Below the pieces are notes generated by a model, which was not told where the DNA came from, made no database searches, and saw only the letters and a program-made list of their open reading frames with translations. A stretch of DNA of 64,000 nt. It comes from Synaphobranchus kaupii (Eukaryota; Chordata; Actinopteri; Anguilliformes; Synaphobranchidae). The translations under genes were made by a program, and so were the position numbers. The stretch's first letter is position 1. Each line of letters starts with the position of its first letter. Shown here one piece after another: positions 35,870 through 46,130 of the stretch. Location: positions 117,029,307-117,093,306 of the forward strand of contig CM056376.1 in NCBI GenBank assembly GCA_029718625.1, in the 5' to 3' direction.

Positions 35870-36010
35870 ACCTTTAAGGGTTCCACCAAGATCCTTAAAG
35901 ATCCTATGAAGATATTCAAAGATCCTAACCAAGATACTTAAGGGTTCTACCAAGATCTTTAAAGATCTAACTAAGATCCTTATGAAGACTCTGTCAAGAT
36001 ATTCAAGGAT
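35870..36010. repeat. Degenerate AAGATCCTTAAAG-type tandem repeat, right part
   Basis: Units such as CCAAGATCCTTAAAGATCCT, CAAAGATCCTAACCAAGA and CCAAGATCTTTAAAGATCTA repeat about six times. It is followed at 36,030-36,090 by short ACCAGCT/CAGCTCGAC repeats, another common fish simple-repeat type. Confidence 0.7.
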
Positions 36011-36094
36011 CCTGGCAAGTTTAAAATTAGCTACCAAACCTACCAGCTAAAGCCAGCTCGACCAGACTGGTACACCAGCTCAACCCAGCTCGAC

Positions 36095-37213
36095 TTTGAC
36101 AAACACTTCAAGAGCTTAGGGGATTTGGCATGTATGGTGTGTCTGCATTGTGTATTCTGGTATGGTAAGAATTCTTTAGTTTGTTGGGGTGCTGCAGTGT
36201 GTTGAGGTCTATGCTGCCACGGAACCCCCCTACCCCACCCCCCTGAGAGGAATGTCAGTGTTGGATGAAGACTCATGAAAGGAAATCCTTTGGCGGTTGC
36301 TGACTTTGGACGCAGAGCTCAAGAGATCACCTCGAAACCCCCTCCTGAATCCCAGCTTCCAGTGCTTCAAGGCATGGATGGCATACTGTACTATCTCCGG
36401 CTCAAGAAGCAATGTTATAGACTGACTCGACAAGTATTTCCTCTGTAGAAGGCCAGGACGCAACCAAACTGTCTCACCACTCCTGCCAGCAGGGTTACAA
36501 CTCAAGAGGTCTGGAATTGAAGGTCAAAGCACTCCAGATGGAATGTAAGCTCTCTGCTATTATCAGCGAGGGTAATAAGTGTGTCCATAATAACATGGTC
36601 ATCATAATTTGGGAATATTAAGCACCAGAACACACATTCTTATGGTAATAGCCATGCAGAAAAGAACAACATAGATCCATCAACACCACATAACTATGTT
36701 GGGAACAAACTAGCGCTTCTGCAAATAGCCCCACCTTCTGTATGCTGATAAAGACATCGCAGTGGTGCACATGTCTCTAAGACCATGACACAATCAGAGT
36801 GGTGTTATTCCCTTTTCCCAGAATGCCCTGGTGTCTAGGCTGGAGTTTTGGATTAGGGCGCCTTGTATGCTGCATCTTTGTTCTCCAGAATATAACCAGG
36901 AAATGGTCTAGAAGAAACTACAATCTGTAGAAAGCATTAGGCTAAAAGTACCTCACATTTATGTCAGCCACCCAGAGGCCACATATTTGGTGTGTTTTTT
37001 AAGTACTTATATACTTTTCAACAAACCATAAACAAAACATTAACATTGATACTAAGCCTAACATAGATATACTACTTATTAAATGCTAACGATAAAGTAA
37101 ACTATAAGGTAGTTTTTCAAAGAACAGCTGCATGTCCTTTAAAGCCTGATACATGGTGCTCATAAATAGCTTGCCATGGTTAAAATCCAGTAACACTTTG
37201 TAATAATGTCTCA
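36095..37213. other. Intronic DNA without recognised genes
   Basis: No exon or mobile element was recognised. A minus-strand frame at about 36,230-36,505 has a short stretch that superficially recalls retroelement RNase H, which was rejected. Confidence 0.4.
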
Positions 37214-37217
37214 TTAA

Positions 37218-38334
37218 CCCTCATATTATGTTGACACCTTTTATGTTTGGGGTCAAATTGACCCCTAAAGTTTAAACTGACACTACTATTATAATATACA
37301 AATTTGAACACTTTCTGCATCACCTTTTGTGTGTCTCCCAATTGACAATTCAAATTAGAGCCTGAGTTAAGTGAAAGTGTGTGAGCTTTAAAACCTGTAT
37401 GGAAAGAGTCACCCACAAAAAATCTGCGATAAAAAATAAAAAAAGTTGTATATTTTCTTAAATTTTATACAGCTACCACATAATTGACCCTACACAACAC
37501 CTTTGTATACAGAGATGGTACAGGACTTCTGAAAACATAGCATTATGTTTATTGCTTGTTTACTATTTAATCCCAACAAATTAGGAAGTCATATAGTGTG
37601 AAGATGAAAAAATAAGGTTAAAGGGATAGTTCAGAATTTTGGACATAATGTCTCAATTACGACTTACCCATGATGTAGTTGATTGATGGAAGCAATTTTC
37701 AGCTAATTCCATGCTGTCCCTTCTTTTGGACATACACACGTTGCTAATGCTAGCGCAACTCTAAGGTAACCGGTAGCATCCACTACCAAACGCACATAAA
37801 CACTCCACAGTGCACCCAATGCAAATAAAATACGACGACAGTCTATCTGGGGATAGTCTACTTTACGTTACCTACGAATGTATTGCCGGCACTGGTCGAC
37901 TACAACAACAAAGAAGAGCAACAAGTTGCATTGGCCACGTTCGCTCTGCCGCCGTACTTCCACAGGGAATATAGGTCAGCACAAAGTAAAGGATTCAACG
38001 ATAGTTTGACTTCAAAAATTATGGTATAAACACTCAAAATAACCCTGATAGACTGTCGTCGTATTTTATTTGCTTTGGGTGCACTGTGGAGTGTTAAGTG
38101 CGTTTGGTAGTGGATGCTACCGGTTACCTTAGAGTTACGCTATCATTAGCAACGTGTGTATGTCCAAAAGAAGGGACAGCATGGAATTAGCTGAAAATGG
38201 TTTCCATCAATCAACTACATCATGGGTAAGTCGTAATTGAGACATTATGTCCAAAATTCCGAACTATCCCTTTAACTGGTTTTTAAGAGATGTTAAACAT
38301 TGTATCGGGTCAAACCCAAAACATAATATGAGGG
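37218..38334. mobile_element. TTAA-specific (piggyBac-type) MITE, outer element
   Basis: The left end CCCTCATATTATGTTGACAC and the right end on the complement CCCTCATATTATGTTTTGGG are inverted repeats, with TTAA on both sides (37,214-37,217 and 38,335-38,338). Both arms contain a GGGTCAA/TTGACCC motif. Without the inner insertion it would be about 460 bp and noncoding. It ends about 300 bp from the fgfrl1 donor site. Confidence 0.88.
37622..38271. mobile_element. TTAA-specific fold-back element nested in the outer MITE
   Basis: The left end AGGGATAGTTCAGAATTTTG and the right end on the complement AGGGATAGTTCGGAATTTTG are near-identical inverted repeats. TTAA is duplicated at 37,618-37,621 and 38,272-38,275. 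The arms extend over 200 bp and both include GACATAATGTCTCAATTACG, ATGCTGTCCCTTCTTTTGGA and TAGTGGATGCTACCGG-type sequence. The AAAGGGATAGTTC terminus resembles the zebrafish Angel type of fold-back element. Confidence 0.92.
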
Positions 38335-38634
38335 TTAAATAGCCATTCATTAATACTTTACTGACTGTACTGCATTGCCTATTCTAAGGTTAACATTGCA
38401 CACCATGTACAAAAATGTTTCACTTTGGAAAGGAACTGGACTTCAAGTTCAATGATGAGGTAATGTTTTAAAGCATTTGATGACAATCAGAAGTTATTCA
38501 TATAGGCCAATCAGCATCCGTGTTAAAACCAGCTCTGTATATCAACCTATTCGTAGGTGTTACTAATATTTTACTGAAGTATTACTTAATGGATTCACAG
38601 GCCTCAAATATTAAGTGCAAATTCCCTTTCTCAC

Positions 38635-38907
38635 CAATGACGATGAGGGTATAGTTGATGTTGACACTGCCAAAACCGTTGGTGGCCTTGCAGACGAAGG
38701 TACCGGCGTCCTCAGCCTCCACCTCCTTGATCTTCAGACCCTGGCGAAGGACGCGGAAGCGCATCCAGCCGCTGTGGATGTTGCGTCCGTCTTTTGTCCA
38801 CATGATGAGGGGGGGCGGGTCACCCTCTACAGGACACGGCAGCTTCATGGTGCGTCCGATTCGCACAGTCTGCCGGTGCATGATCTTCTCCGCCACCCGT
38901 GGGGGAC
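38635..38907 (-). CDS. fgfrl1: FGFRL1 exon encoding the first immunoglobulin domain (internal exon)
   Basis: FGFRL1 is a single-pass membrane protein with three extracellular Ig domains that binds FGFs and heparan sulfate but lacks the tyrosine kinase domain of FGFR1-4. This exon encodes Ig domain 1. Seen: about 91 residues beginning GPPRVAEK, with an Ig cysteine near residue 25 ([11 protein letters not shown]), the core tryptophan near 37 (MWTKDGR), the DAGTFVC motif with the second cysteine near 73, and [15 protein letters not shown] with an N-Y-T glycosylation sequon. On the minus strand the acceptor reads CTCCCCTAG and the donor GTGAGA. Both introns are phase 1: the exon completes a split Gly codon and ends on a G that would fit GAT/GAC (Asp). 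The 273-bp length is divisible by three, as is usual for Ig exons. A plausible branch-point sequence (GCTAAAC) lies about 27 nt before the acceptor. The GDPPPL.MWTKDGR..HSGW block matches my knowledge of FGFRL1 better than FGFR1-4. Whether this is the teleost a or b paralogue is not decided. Confidence 0.93.
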
Positions 38908-38939
38908 CTAGGGGAGACAACGCATACTTTGTTTAGCTT

Positions 38940-39051
38940 ACCGTTCCCTCTGCACCCATCTGTGCTTTATGGCCACACCACCCTCAACCTGCCTGACCGT
39001 TCCCTCTGCACCCATCTGTGCTTTATGGCCACACCACCCTCAACCTGCCTG
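38940..39051. repeat. 56-bp tandem duplication close to the fgfrl1 acceptor
   Basis: Two identical 56-bp copies, starting ACCGTTCCCTCTGCACCCAT and ending CAACCTGCCTG, lie head to tail. The nearer copy is about 32 bp upstream of the splice acceptor of the Ig1 exon in transcript terms. The copies being identical suggests a recent duplication. Confidence 0.95.
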
Positions 39052-39084
39052 ATCTCCAGCTGATCTGGGCAAGTAAGTGGGAAA

Positions 39085-39646
39085 TTGCCTTTCTCTTACT
39101 TGGATAGGGTTAAATCTCGGTTTGGCCACTTAAGTTATAGCAAGGTACACAACCTTTAATGCTTCAGTAAAAAATGACTGACCCTGCCCTGGAGATACAT
39201 ATCCATAAATACACACAAAAGTGCACAAGTTCATGGTGTCAGCAAGTTATACACAGTCTCTACACGTACACACACTCACACACAAAGGATCCACGTGGAT
39301 TCATACAGTCTACACACAGTCCACACACACCACACTCTCGTAGTAATCCATATCAATGCTGTCCATTGCCTTTCTCTTACTTGGATAGGGTTAAATCCCG
39401 GTTTGGCCACTTAGGTTATAGCAAGGTACACAACCTGTAATGCTTCAGTAAACACTCACTGACCCTGCCCTGGAGATATAAATCCATAAATATACACAAA
39501 CGTGCACAAGTTCATGGTGTCAGCAAGTTATACACGGTCTCTACACATACACACACTCACACACAAAAGATCCATGTGGATTCATACAGTCTACACACAG
39601 TCCACACACACCACACTCATAGTAATCCATATCAATGCTGTCCATT
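39085..39646. repeat. 281-bp tandem duplication
   Basis: TTGCCTTTCTCTTACTTGGA at 39,085 recurs at 39,366, and the two copies match throughout with scattered substitutions and a 2-bp difference (CTCTCGTAG versus CTCATAG). The unit contains ACACAC-rich patches. It lies in the intron just 5' of the Ig1 exon in the gene's orientation. Confidence 0.93.
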
Positions 39647-39649
39647 GCT

Positions 39650-41420
39650 CAATCTTACAGTTGCTTTCATATTTTAGTGCTCTAGCTGCTCTGCTAAAAT
39701 CACAATCCCTCACTTATATTTTGGTGTCCCATTACCCATTTGACATGCCCCGTCACCTTTTAAGGGGACACACCCCCATAATGGTGATAAAAATAGATAA
39801 AAAAACCCCAAAACACCACGGAATGAATAATTATTACTTAAATATATTGCCATTGGAGCTAAATTGCACGCAAATCACATGCATGTAATACTTAGTGAGT
39901 CAGACAATGGGACAGGCATGTGCATTGATAGAATAGTAAATTAATACAATAGAATAGTAATCCACCAAGCAGCACCATTGTAATTTTGTATATTGCTGTC
40001 CTCGGACACTTTCCACTCAGGGCAAACCTTTCCAAAAAAATTTCAATTTTACTGGGCAGAACAGCTGAGGGGAAACAAATGTGATATAACTAACACCAGT
40101 CTTTGGTCCCCTTTCCATTGGTGGAGTTTCCGCTGTACAGTCAAAAGAGAAATTCTGTGGCCCCTGCAGAGTGGGAATGTGGGGAATCTGCCCACTTCAA
40201 AGCAGTGCACCCCTGCCAGTGTGCACAGGACAAGGGCCTGCAGGTTGGGGCCTCTGACACAGATCTCTATTCAAGTGGGGAGCAGGCCAGCCTAATTATC
40301 CATCTTCAATTTCAGCCATGCTGACCATCTGGGGCTGGCCATCCATCACCGCTCTGCCTGGTGTGCTCATTAGCCCCACTTACGGATGCAATGGTGTGAC
40401 TTTGACAGAACCCTATAAATATCACCATTTTATGGTTTCAGGGTATTATGCAATTACTACTATTCAATTTATATTACAACGGTGCTTTCAGGTAAAAAAA
40501 ATCGTACAACTGTTACATTTAATAAGAATTTCATTTCATTTTTATCAATGCATCCTGTTCTACAAAGAAAACTGGTAGTGTATGAATTTTTTGAAAAATT
40601 TAAATAAATTTTTTTTTATTGAATGTAAAAATTGAATTTTATCTTTTGGAGAAAAAAGATGCAGGACCTAATTTACTCCATCAGGATTGTTTTTTACGAT
40701 ACCAGAATTGCTAATGAAATAACAACATGGCTGATAAGCATTCTGAAACATGTAATAATTATCTACTTAGTAGTCTTGGGAGTGCAGAAAGCTAACCACA
40801 AGGTTAGCTAGCAAGGTAACCTTATTCTGACCTAGGAGCATATTAACAAATATGTGTTAATATGCTCCTAGATTCTGGTGAGCTAGCAAACAAACTTTAC
40901 AATATCAAACAGTTTAACAGCACTTTCTATTTCATGGGGATTTTGAATTATGTGGATACTTTGAGGTGCATTTTGTGCTACCCACAAGAAGCTTCAAAAA
41001 ATTAAGCCAAACCTTTTAATGCTTATTCACCATTTCATAATCTCGTAGCTGCATTGTGTGCTATTCATAATGTCCAGGAGCATCAATTACCCAGATTGAC
41101 CGTTTGTAAATTTTGGAGACAGAGAAATTTGACAGGGAGGTGAGATAAAGTTCAGGCACAGCATTTTTACATTTTTTTCAGGTTTGTTCTTTTGCATCCA
41201 ATCAAAACTGTTTTTTAAAGTTATTGTGATAGGTAGACTTTTACTACTTACCAGTATCAAAAATTGGCATCAAATATTACAAAGTGTTTCAGTCTAGTAT
41301 GTACAGGCAGTAGAAGCACCAGTACCCTTACTGTACCGTGAAATGGTGCCCAGCCCTAGTTTGGGATGGGTCTGAATGATTTGGGGGCAGGTGTCATAGC
41401 TTGGGGGTGGGTCTAAGTTA
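39650..41420. other. Intronic DNA with one perfect hairpin
   Basis: No exon or mobile element was recognised. It contains A/T-rich DNA, a C-rich patch and the hairpin annotated at 40,832. Confidence 0.4.
40832..40871. repeat. Perfect 17-bp inverted repeat with a 6-nt loop
   Basis: CTAGGAGCATATTAACA is followed by the loop AATATG and then the exact complement TGTTAATATGCTCCTAG. A perfect 17-bp arm is unusual by chance. No surrounding element explains it. Confidence 0.9.
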
Positions 41421-42060
41421 GGGCTGGGCGATATGGCCAAAATATCATATCATGATATGTTTCATATTATTGATGTATATGATGGTATTTGGTTTTCTAA
41501 TATACATTACAGTACACTGTAAATAATAAGGATCAATCAAACTGCAATAATAATCAATTTCACATGTTTTTTTATTTCAGATTTTTTGCCTTTTTCTCCC
41601 AATTTGGTAGCCAATTCAACCCCTGTACTATTCAATCCCCCCCCCCCCCGTGTAGCAACCGCTTGAAATCGTCTTTGCACAACCCCCGTCAGCTGGTAGT
41701 AGGAAGGAGGGCACCACGTCCTCTTCAGGGCATGACTCCTTTTGCTCCTGACCGCGATCCAACTCGCCCGAGGCTTTTGTGTGCATGACGAATTTCACCA
41801 AGTCCCTCCCACCACCCCGGGAGCGGCCGCCAATTGCCGCTCCCTCTAGGATCTGGCAGGACCGGGGCGCGAACCCCGATCCTCGGAGTACAACTGCCGC
41901 TGTACTACCACGGCGGCTAATTTCACTATTTTTATTAGGAACGTGAACACTGAACGGTGTGAAATATTGAATAACATTCAAAAATTGTACAGTAAACATA
42001 AAAAACCCTAATGTACAACCTGCAAATGTTAGGCTACTATACAAAATATTGAATCAAAAT
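41421..42060. mobile_element. hAT-like element fragment interrupted by a SINE
   Basis: It begins TAGGGCTGGGCGATATGGCC, nearly the same terminus as the complete hAT fold-back element at 26,568. ATCATATCATGATATG-rich DNA follows. The sequence on the far side of the SINE (from 41,919) continues A/T-rich without a recognisable right terminus, so the right boundary is arbitrary. Confidence 0.5.
41564..41918 (-). mobile_element. tRNA-derived SINE, third family
   Basis: On the minus strand it starts AGCCGCCGTGGTAGTACAGC, with the B box GGGGTTCGCGCCCCGG. The body includes GAGCGGCAATTGGCGGCCGC and a run of 13 G, and the 3' part reads CCAAATTGGGAGAAAAAGGC. AATTTCAC flanks both sides (41,556-41,563 and 41,919-41,926). 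Its high G/C content contrasts with the A/T-rich element it sits in. Confidence 0.85.
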
Positions 42061-44965
42061 TGAATCCAAGCTCTTAGGTTTGGAATTGAATAGGTTGACA
42101 AGAAATTTACCTGGAAATTTCTTCTTTTTGGGACTGAAAATATCCGTCCAGGTGGGATTTCTGAATTCCTAAAAATATCAAAGTTTTGCCCATAGACTGT
42201 ATATAAACAAATAAATAGCCTAGGCCACGTGAAATGCTTCCCTGAAAAAAAGAGCCAATAGCACTCATAGCTGCATGGTGTTGATATGGCATCCACACAG
42301 CAGCAAGGCTCCAACTGTGTATTCACAAACTTCCCCCAACCTCCTCGGTCCGCGATTGCAAATCCCCCCACCTCCCCCCAGTTCGCGAACACAATAAATC
42401 TTACTCCAGCCAGCTGACCAAAGTTGCCAACTCTGGTCACATGTATAGGCACACATAGTTCTTCATATTCAAGGCACAGTTTAACATATGGCAAATGGAC
42501 ATTCTATTGTACTGTAACATTGGACCCCTCTTTCCAAGATACAGTTCAAAGGGAACTTTATTAACACACTAAACAAAATGACAAAAAGGAAATTCCATGA
42601 AAATTAAAACGAGTCAGACTGTTTTTACAAAGTGAACTTTGATATCTTCCTACAAAATGAACAGATTGAAAAGACAATAAAGTCTGGAGGGTGGGGATGG
42701 GGCACTTAATAGAGCAGCCCCAAAAACAGCAATCTGCCCATTAATTCCATGGCAAACATTCCCACCTGTCAAAATATTTCTAGTAGGCACAGTAAGAACA
42801 GTAGCTATTTGAGGCTCACTTTTGTGGAAGACTTCCGCTTGTTTATCAGGCTCCTGGAATCTTTTACAAATGCTGATCCTGGCCAAATAGACTGTGCCGG
42901 AGCAGAAAATAGCCATTTTGTCTGGTCCCCCATTCATGTGGAAAACTGCTGGGTAATTGCCTTCAAGTTTTCCTGTATCTTTTTATCCACTCTCAGATGA
43001 ATCTTTCATGTCTTGGAACCCCTCCCCATACACTCAGCTATTAATCCTTTATGCTTCACTTTACAACATGAATATTTTGTCAATTAAATTAGGTGGATTT
43101 ATTTTTTAACGTATTGTTTTCACTCTACAAAAACAAGTCTCTCCATAAATAAAACAAGCCATGAATATAAACAAGAATTCCTAGGTGAAACAAAAATGTA
43201 GAAACAAGCACACAATCTATCAGGATTAATACTTTAAAGGCACCCTAATCTCTTACCTATAGTACTGTTGCTGTGATCCCCTGCAAAAAAACAATCTTTC
43301 ATCAACACTGAAGCCAGCAATATCGCCCTAATACCTTAATTCTACTATATTTAATTTTGCAAATGCATGCTGTGTCAAAAATCAAGCTGGGCTTTCTACC
43401 TCGCCTAATGGCCCAGCTTGAGTTACAGCAAGATTCGGTGGTGCTGCTGTAATATCGAGATGAAGCCTGTTACTTGAATAGTATGGGTGCCGTCACAAAT
43501 TATGCACCGCACCTTCGATGGGGTTTCTGGTTGGTAATGATCCCATACAAAACCGCCTTACGTGAACCTTCCATTATTAACAATATCTCTCTACAAAATC
43601 CAATCACGTGTCTCTCTCCTCTGACAAAACCCCACAAATTGTGGGGGAGTTTGAACCATTTTTATACATTTTGGAAGTTTGTGGCTGGGAAAGGAAAGAG
43701 CTGATGTGGAATCAGAGGTTTTGCACAAATACACAGGTATCCTGTGTTTTTCCATGTACACCCGAATAGAGGTTCATATTTGATTGAAAGAACCGTTGAT
43801 CCTGATCCCAGGTATGTCATAGCTGACACATCAACAGCCATGGGTTTAGCAGGTATTGGTTTGAGACACCGCCAAAAATGACAGGCGTCACTGTGACGTT
43901 ACGAAACTTTGATTTCTGTGATCACGTGATTTGAAGCAAGCCTCGGAGCAGTACTTCGAAAAAGCAGTGATTTCAAAGCTTGACACAGTGACGACCTGTG
44001 AAAATCACATGTCACATCCCAAGTATTACATTATATTGCAACTTGTCATCACAGAGACCGATAAAGTATGAACTCCATCTGTAAATCCATACCAACGACG
44101 AACATGTTTGAACATGCAAAAGTTTTGTTTGGGACTTGTTACGGTGAGTCTAGCGTACGGAGGTCAGCGTACGACTTGTCACGTCGTGGATGTAATATTT
44201 TGCCCAAAGGTAGAGATTACACTACTGGCAGGACTTAACAATTATGGCCTACAACCATCACTTCTGTTGTTAAAAGCAGGAGTAAATTTCCATCTTGTAC
44301 AGTTATTCAATAGCTGAGCTGAATTACCTCACATATTCCTCACCTTACCTCACATAATTACCTAAAATATTCCAGTTTGGTCTCGTTAAAGAGCCATGAA
44401 TATTTTGATAATAATATCATGGTGCTTAGCCCTGCTTTCAACAACATAAGGTCACTTTAATTAATTAGTGATGAATTTGTCAGCTGTTAGATAAACCAGT
44501 CCTTGTCATAAATGAGGGGGGGGGGGGGGGGGTTCTTCCACGCCTTAAGTCAGCATTCCCCAATCAGGGCAAGCATCCTCAGTCCCTGCTGGTTATGGTG
44601 GCCAAAGGGAAAAAAAGTTTTGGAGCCTGGGTGAAGAAGGGTTTTTCTCTTTTTATTTGGGTGGTGGTTCTTTGGTTGTGTGTTCACAACATCTGAGTAT
44701 TTCTAGATTGTTTATTGTTTGTTCCTGTTGCACTGATGCTGGAAGGGGGTAATAGTCTGGCAAGGTCTGGCTAATCTGTCTGTCTCTCTTTTTACTGGTT
44801 ATTTAAAATGTATGATTTCAATTCATTATTCAAATGGACTTATCATGTTTAATAAAATTATTGTTAATCTTAAGACCTGATATAGTTTGTTTGAACTTGT
44901 TAATTGATTCCACCAGGTTACACTGTTCAATTAACCTACCAAAAAATTCTGCGATTTAACTGATG
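42061..44965. other. Intronic DNA without recognised genes
   Basis: No exon or RNA gene was seen. It includes a poly-G run of about 17 at 44,516-44,532 and C-rich DNA around 42,330-42,390. Confidence 0.4.
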
Positions 44966-45172
44966 ATTGTCCATCCATCCACTGGTAAGGTTTGAAGCCT
45001 ATCCCAGCATGCATTGGGGGAAAGGCAGGAATACAGGCAGTTTTGAGTTAGCCTAATCTGCATGTTTTTGGACTGTGGGATTACGGAGTACCCGGACCTG
45101 GAGGAAACCCAGAAAGGCCCCTGGCATGGATACGAACCCAGGACCTACTGGCTGTGATGCGACAGTGGTTAA
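44966..45172 (-). mobile_element. Degraded tRNA-derived SINE (same family as 24,082)
   Basis: It shares with the 24,082 SINE the blocks CCTATCCCAGCATGCATTGG, GGCAGGAATACA, AGCCTAATCTGCATG, TTTGGACTGTGGGA and GAGTACCCGGA (written on the plus strand), with deletions. The tRNA head is recognisable as the complement of GGATACGAACCCAGGACCTA. It is older than the 24,082 copy judging by its divergence. Confidence 0.75.
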
Positions 45173-45179
45173 TTAATGA

Positions 45180-46130
45180 CTGTCATAAAAAGTATTTAAA
45201 AAATATATTAAATATATTTTAAATGTAGGTTAAGAAGGGGGTTTTAGCACGCAATACCACTTGTGTTCAGGATTCAGAGTACTGAACATTGTACAAGAGC
45301 ATTGACTGTTGGAACGGCTGGATTCAGAAAGAAACATATGATTTAATCTTCACTTCCCTGACATTAAGGACTATGTTTCTGGTATTAACTAAGTTTTGAC
45401 CAGAAAGTGATTTTGTAACATTTCTCAACTCCCCTGTGAAATGGACGAGTGTGAGACACATACCTCAAGCTTGCTTTGGATCACATTCACAGTGTAAATA
45501 CTGCACTAACGTGCCATTTATAAATAAATTGGATTATTATTGACTACCACAGAATTGGATGGGATACAGACTCCGATGGACCATGCAGAGCAAAGCTCAC
45601 ACAAAACTGGATGAGCTGTGGCCTGGCACCTCACCCACTGCCACGAACCTCCTATTAGAGCACGCTGGTAGGAAATTGTAAGTGTCATTGTTTATGTCTG
45701 CGGGGAAACAGTAACCACAGGGCCTTGTCAGCTAGCCATGTTTCTCTGGCTTGGGCATAAATGCGACTGCATAGTTCTACTCTCCATCTCTGTTTAACCT
45801 CGATTGGCCAATTTAAAATGGCTAAATCTGGCTGAGCCCAAAAATACTAGCAGTGCTCTGCAAAACAAGCATCAGAAACCTAAATGCAGACTTGTCTTGC
45901 AAGTTCCACTGGTTCACAGGATTAAAGAGTTTTTGAGTGTTTGCTACCGTTGGCTGACATGGACCCAAGCTAACATTTATTTTATATTTACAGAGATTTG
46001 ATTACAGATTTGATCAATTTCATTGTCTTGCATACATTATTGTTTCAAGGGAACAAGGATTTTATAAATGAATGTGTGTGAAATCTTGTGATAGAATAAT
46101 GTATGAATGTATGTCTACATTTCTCAGCAA
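45180..46130. other. Intronic DNA without recognised genes
   Basis: This is unique-looking A/T-rich DNA up to the edge of the 35-bp minisatellite. No exon or element was recognised. Confidence 0.4.

Larger units (their letters stand above)
1..38634 (-). other. fgfrl1: fgfrl1 intron 3' of the Ig1 exon (continues beyond the window)
   Basis: Read on the minus strand, this is the intron following the Ig1 exon, starting with its GTGAGA donor. No segment encoding the Ig2 or Ig3 domains, the transmembrane helix or the histidine-rich tail was recognised in it, so the next exon should lie beyond position 1. The mobile elements and repeats listed separately sit inside it. The alternative, that the following exons were lost or that this is a partial gene copy, cannot be excluded from one exon. 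Confidence 0.6.

Noticed and set aside
36230..36505. Minus-strand frame with YAIHALKHWK, recalling the RNase H region of Gypsy-type elements
   Set aside because: The match is confined to a few residues, no other retroelement motif lies nearby, and no LTRs are visible.
38615..38936. Plus-strand open frames over the fgfrl1 exon
   Set aside because: Antisense shadows of the Ig1 exon, with no similarity to a known domain.
44516..44532. Poly-G run as a functional element
   Set aside because: A simple homopolymer, and sequencing length errors are likely.
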